Positions 5,162 through 7,723 of a DNA stretch of 7,723 nucleotides are shown piece after piece. Under the pieces are notes generated by a model. The model did no database searches, was not told the origin of the DNA, and saw nothing but the letters and a program-made list of their open reading frames with translations. The stretch covers positions 1-7,723 of the forward strand of contig DAOVGE010000118.1 in the NCBI GenBank assembly GCA_030672605.1. Reading direction: 5' to 3'. Origin of the DNA: Methanosarcinales archaeon. Its GTDB lineage: Archaea; Halobacteriota; Methanosarcinia; Methanosarcinales; Methanogasteraceae. Numbering within the stretch: position 1 is the first letter of the stretch; every line of letters starts with the position of its first letter. The translations under genes and the position numbers were made by a program.

Positions 5162-5201
5162 CTCAACCAACCGGAAGAGATTAAGGAGTCTCCGGTACAA
5201 T

Positions 5202-5990
5202 GTGACCAGTATGCATCCAAACGGGAAGGTCTATCTGGTCGGCTCTGGTCCAGGCGACCCTGAACTGATGACGATTGCGGCGTTGCGCTTGATAGGAGGG
5301 GCGGATGTGATCGTGTATGACCAGCTGCCAGGACCTGCGATACTCGCATCGCTTCCGGATTGCGCCGAGCGAATCGATGTCGGCAAATACGCGGGCGATC
5401 ATACGCTTTCGCAGGAGGAGATCAACCGATTGCTGATCGATTACGCATCGCAGGGGAAGATTGTGGTGCGCCTGAAGGGCGGCGATCCATACCTCTTCGG
5501 AAGGGGAGGCGAGGAAGCAATAGAACTGCGAAAAGCAGGGATTCCTTTCGAGGTCGTGCCTGGGATCACGTCTGCGATCGCAGTCCCCGCGTACGCAGGG
5601 ATACCGGTCACGCACAGGGATCATGCATCGATTCTGACGGTCATAACCGGGCACGAACAGAAGAAAGGCGAATCGATGGTCGACTGGGAATGGCTTGCGC
5701 AATCGAAGGGAACGATTGTGGTCCTGATGGGTGTTACCACGCTCGGCGAGTACATCCCGAAACTAATGCGACACGGCATGGGCGAGAGTACGCCTGTCGC
5801 AATAATTGAGCGCGGGACAAGAGAGGATCAGGTAGTAACCACCGGGACGTTGAACACAATCGTCGGGATTGCCAGAGAACGCGGGGTTAAAGCGCCTGCG
5901 ATTGTCGTGATCGGAGATGTGGTTCGGTTGCGAGAGGAACTGTCCGACTATATTGAGATTGCAGATCAAAACTCAGCAGACGATTCGTGA
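5202..5990 (+). CDS. cobA: Uroporphyrinogen-III C-methyltransferase (SUMT)
   Basis: This enzyme methylates uroporphyrinogen III at C2 and C7 with S-adenosylmethionine to give precorrin-2, the branch point to cobalamin, coenzyme F430, siroheme and archaeal heme. The 262-residue length is that of a single-domain SUMT. Numbered from GTG: VYLVGSGPGDPELMT at 10-24, the RLKGGDPYLFGRGGEEA signature at 90-106, VVPGITSAIAVPAYAGIPVTHRD at 118-140, GTREDQ at 205-210 and a C-terminal GDVV. There is no fused uroporphyrinogen-III synthase or siroheme synthase domain. The start is uncertain. AAGGAG (5183-5188) lies 13 nt from GTG 5202 and 22 nt from ATG 5211; an out-of-frame ATGTGA overlaps the GTG. It stands alone on its strand, without other tetrapyrrole genes nearby, and overlaps tail-to-tail with the dCMP deaminase gene by 18 bp. 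Confidence 0.94.
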   Translation: MTSMHPNGKVYLVGSGPGDPELMTIAALRLIGGADVIVYDQLPGPAILASLPDCAERIDVGKYAGDHTLSQEEINRLLIDYASQGKIVVRLKGGDPYLFGRGGEEAIELRKAGIPFEVVPGITSAIAVPAYAGIPVTHRDHASILTVITGHEQKKGESMVDWEWLAQSKGTIVVLMGVTTLGEYIPKLMRHGMGESTPVAIIERGTREDQVVTTGTLNTIVGIARERGVKAPAIVVIGDVVRLREELSDYIEIADQNSADDS

Positions 5991-6446
5991 TTCATCGGTT
6001 CCTTTTTGCCCCATCTTCACGGTCTCGATATCTGCCTCTGTGAAGAACTTGAGCGCATGAAGATCAGGATACGCCTGCTCGAAGACCACACGGACGATGT
6101 TTGCGTTGATTATCATCTTTGCGCAGAGCACGCATGGCTGATGCGTGCAGTAGATCGTTGCGCCTTTTGTGCTGACGCCATGCAACGCAGCCTGGATGAT
6201 TGCGTTCTGCTCGGCGTGCACGGCACGGCATATCTCGTGCATCGTTCCGGACTCGATATTCTCCTGATCCCTGATGCACCCGATATCGAGGCAATGCTCA
6301 AGGTTTCTGGGCGCGCCGTTGTAGCCTGTTGATATGATGCGCTTGTCGCGGACGATTACTGCACCTACGTGGTTGCGCAGGCACGTCGATCTGGTCGCAA
6401 CGACCTCTGCGATCTTCATGAAGTATTCGTCGATTGTTGGTCTCAT
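5973..6446 (-). CDS. dCMP deaminase (deoxycytidylate deaminase family)
   Basis: The 157-residue protein belongs to the zinc-dependent CMP/dCMP deaminase family (ComEB-like). It should convert dCMP to dUMP, feeding thymidylate synthesis. The family N-terminus RPTIDEYFMKIAEVVATRSTC leads to VGAVIVRDKRIISTGYNGAP (27-46), which lines the substrate pocket. The catalytic zinc site is HAE at 77-79 plus PCVLC at 104-108, with Glu79 as proton shuttle. Cys and His residues at 51-57 and 70 may form the second zinc site known in some dCMP deaminases. Its ATG overlaps the stop of the upstream HepT-like gene as ATGA, implying translational coupling. Its 3' end overlaps the convergent methyltransferase gene by 18 bp, so antisense readthrough is possible. 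Confidence 0.93.
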   Translation of the reverse strand: MRPTIDEYFMKIAEVVATRSTCLRNHVGAVIVRDKRIISTGYNGAPRNLEHCLDIGCIRDQENIESGTMHEICRAVHAEQNAIIQAALHGVSTKGATIYCTHQPCVLCAKMIINANIVRVVFEQAYPDLHALKFFTEADIETVKMGQKGTDESRIVC

Positions 6447-6676
6447 GTGATCTCGATCTCTTTAAGACGCGTGATGTTTGAATAATCGTCTCTGACAACA
6501 TCCCCCATATCCTTGAGCAGCATCGCAACCATATCCATCGATGCCGCAATTGCGGTATGCAGCCCATAAAATATCCCGCCCAGCTCAAGCTCGCTTTCAG
6601 CGTCTTTTTGGACAGACTCCATATTGCGCACGACATAGTTCATCTTATCCCTGTACCGCTCGATACGTTCATTCAT
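6443..6676 (-). CDS. HepT-like (DUF86) protein, C-terminally truncated
   Basis: The 77-residue protein resembles the N-terminal half of HepT/DUF86 proteins, helical toxins of the HepT-MNT toxin-antitoxin systems. RIERYRDKMNYVVRNMESV (4-22), GIFYGLHTAIAASMDMVAMLLKD (34-56) and VVRDDYSNI (60-68) follow the family pattern. Full members are about 130-145 residues and carry an Arg-x4-6-His active site (typically in RNxLVH) in the second half. That half is missing: the frame ends at TGA inside ATGA, where the dCMP deaminase starts. No MNT nucleotidyltransferase antitoxin gene is adjacent. It therefore looks like a degraded toxin or a repurposed small helical partner, retained in frame and coupled to the deaminase. 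An in-frame TGA directly precedes the ATG at 6674-6676, fixing the start. The family call comes from recalled sequence pattern. Confidence 0.68.
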   Translation of the reverse strand: MNERIERYRDKMNYVVRNMESVQKDAESELELGGIFYGLHTAIAASMDMVAMLLKDMGDVVRDDYSNITRLKEIEIT

Positions 6677-6711
6677 TCATCATACCCTTGTACCTGTAGC
6701 ATTTCACCGAA

Positions 6712-6722
6712 CTTTAATATAC
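6712..6722 (-). promoter_or_regulatory. TATA-like element before the HepT-like/dCMP deaminase pair
   Basis: TATATTAAAG on the minus strand lies about 36-46 bp upstream of the HepT-like ATG, in the 64-bp gap after the SpoIIM-like gene. It is the only AT-rich string in the gap and suits an archaeal promoter with a short leader. Confidence 0.5.
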
Positions 6723-6740
6723 CCAATCTCGGATGGCTGG

Positions 6741-7328
6741 TTACGCCCAACCGAGCAGATACAGCACAATCGGCGTCACAAACGTCTCGATTACAGATGC
6801 GACGAACAGAAGCGGGAGAATCCACCGGAAGTAGAATGATACCGAGCGTCTCAGTTCGGATAATATCGCTCCACTCGAGATGTTTCCCCTCAACCTCGAA
6901 AAGCCCATCACTCCGAGATGCGTTCCGAGAGCAGCGCTCATAAAGATCATCGGGAGTTCGATTACGCCGTGCGGAATGATCGCAGCCGCCACATACCCGT
7001 GACCCATTGTGCGCCCGTACTCATACGCAACGATTCCCAGGATGTATCCGTTGAAGACGATAAAGCCGATCGGGATTACTATGAAAACGCCGAGCAGTAT
7101 CACAATAAGGCTCTTGACTGCGTTGTTCAGAAATATGGCAAGCATGATTGCGAGCGGATTCAGTTCCGTTATCCACTCGAATCCGGCGGTGAGCTCCTGT
7201 GTGATCTCTGTAGCCTCAGCAGGGTTCAAGACCGCATACGCATACCCGGATACAAACGAGATTGCGAAGAGAATCGTTGTTACTGCGGTGTACTTCGCAA
7301 TGGTGTGCTTCGCAGGCATTGCAGGCAT
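6741..7328 (-). CDS. SpoIIM-like (DUF95) integral membrane protein
   Basis: From the ATG at 7326-7328 this is a 195-residue membrane protein of the stage II sporulation protein M family, which is widespread in archaea that do not sporulate. Family marks are IFLNNAVKSLIVILLGVF (65-82), the NGYILG turn (93-98) and IIPHGVIELPMIFMSAALG (117-135); PHG(V/I)xE is the hallmark. Hydrophobic segments suggest five to six helices: about 13-33, 58-68, 72-100, 112-140 and 168-193. In Bacillus SpoIIM works in membrane and peptidoglycan remodelling during engulfment; the archaeal role is unknown. I chose ATG 7328 because GGGGTG (7335-7340), within the end of the upstream gene, lies 6 nt away. A GTG at 7335-7337 is an alternative overlapping the upstream stop. 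It follows the DUF63 gene without a gap, so the two are probably one operon. Confidence 0.87.
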   Translation of the reverse strand: MPAMPAKHTIAKYTAVTTILFAISFVSGYAYAVLNPAEATEITQELTAGFEWITELNPLAIMLAIFLNNAVKSLIVILLGVFIVIPIGFIVFNGYILGIVAYEYGRTMGHGYVAAAIIPHGVIELPMIFMSAALGTHLGVMGFSRLRGNISSGAILSELRRSVSFYFRWILPLLFVASVIETFVTPIVLYLLGWA

Positions 7329-7333
7329 CACAA

Positions 7334-7723
7334 TCACACCCCGAAGAGAATGCTGAGCGTGTTTCTGAATGCCGGTGCCAGCCCGAGAACAAGGATCACA
7401 AGTTTCAAGAGCTCGCGGAGTTCGGATTCAGTCTCATCGAACTCGCTCTCGATCAGATACAAAACCGGAATGAAGACTGCCAGCTTGAGCGGGTACATCA
7501 CTGCGCCTGTGCCTGTGAGGTCAACCAGATACCGCTCAACCACGTGCTTGCCGTGGTAACCGAGGAGGTCGATTCCAACAGTCGTCGAGGATGCGTCAAG
7601 GAGGTGCGATCCAAGAATCGCCACATTGAACCGGTCACGCAAAAACCCGGCATCCATGCGCCCAGCGCAGAAATATATCAATGCAGTGCTCAGAGTCGCC
7701 ATTATTACGATCAAGAGTGCTTC
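7334..7723 (-). CDS. DUF63 family archaeal membrane protein (partial, N-terminus off the right edge)
   Basis: The frame is open to the right edge and gives 129 visible residues, the C-terminal half of a DUF63 protein (usually about 270-300 residues). The marker stretch GSHLLDASSTTVGIDLLGYHGKHVVERYL carries the conserved HxxDAxxT and GYxxKHVxE pattern. Two or more hydrophobic segments follow (VMYPLKLAVFIPVLYLIE and LLKLVILVLGLAPAFRN). An acidic cytoplasm-like loop (ESEFDETESELRE) lies between them. DUF63 is an archaeal family of multi-pass membrane proteins without a known function. Its stop is 5 bases before the SpoIIM-like ATG, whose ribosome site lies within its last codons. This implies co-expression and perhaps a shared membrane role. 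Confidence 0.85.
   Translation of the reverse strand, partial: EALLIVIMATLSTALIYFCAGRMDAGFLRDRFNVAILGSHLLDASSTTVGIDLLGYHGKHVVERYLVDLTGTGAVMYPLKLAVFIPVLYLIESEFDETESELRELLKLVILVLGLAPAFRNTLSILFGV

Noticed and set aside
6918..7559. 213-codon plus-strand frame
   Set aside because: It is antisense to the SpoIIM-like and DUF63 genes, which have clear family motifs; composition is that of a shadow frame.

Overview
The window looks like euryarchaeal DNA, most likely from a methanogen-related (Methanomicrobia/Methanosarcinia-like) lineage. It carries an archaeal clamp-loader small-subunit homologue, a short winged-helix regulator of a kind known from archaea, DUF63 and SpoIIM-like (DUF95) membrane proteins, a tRNA-Pro without encoded CCA, and archaeal-style TATA elements. 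The exact lineage, for example methanogen versus anaerobic methane or alkane oxidiser, cannot be settled from this sequence.

The left part (about 1-1330) is AT-rich and accessory in character. It holds the 5' part of a family 2 glycosyltransferase gene running off the left edge, whose only well-placed start is a non-canonical ATT. Next comes an unrecognised 106-residue protein with a hairpin plus T9 terminator behind it, then an AT-rich stretch without genes. From about 1320 to 1751 the minus strand is a dense series of stem-loops that I read as the 5' (domain I) part of a group II intron that has lost its reverse transcriptase and catalytic 3' end. Eight bases from its inferred 5' end begins a roughly 170-bp dispersed repeat that recurs about 3.1 kb to the right. 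The two copies show a compensatory base-pair change, so the fold seems to be under selection.

The middle and right parts (about 1960-7723) are more GC-balanced and densely packed with chromosomal genes. An RfcS paralogue with degraded ATPase motifs (minus) diverges from a metallo-beta-lactamase-fold hydrolase (plus) across a 69-bp gap with one palindromic AT element. The hydrolase is followed by a winged-helix regulator, a tRNA-Pro(GGG) one base after its stop, and a small three-helix membrane protein. A 656-bp intergenic region (4546-5201) collects several short repeats, a hairpin and repeat copy 2. Then comes uroporphyrinogen-III C-methyltransferase (precorrin-2 for cobalamin, F430 or siroheme), which overlaps tail-to-tail with a dCMP deaminase gene. 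The deaminase (thymidylate supply) is translationally coupled to a truncated HepT-like gene. At the right edge a DUF63 protein and a SpoIIM-like protein form a coupled membrane-protein pair.

No complete new system is evident. The most interesting items are the covarying structured repeat, the intron remnant beside it, the clamp-loader paralogue lacking standard Walker residues, the ATT-start glycosyltransferase and the truncated HepT-dCMP deaminase pair.
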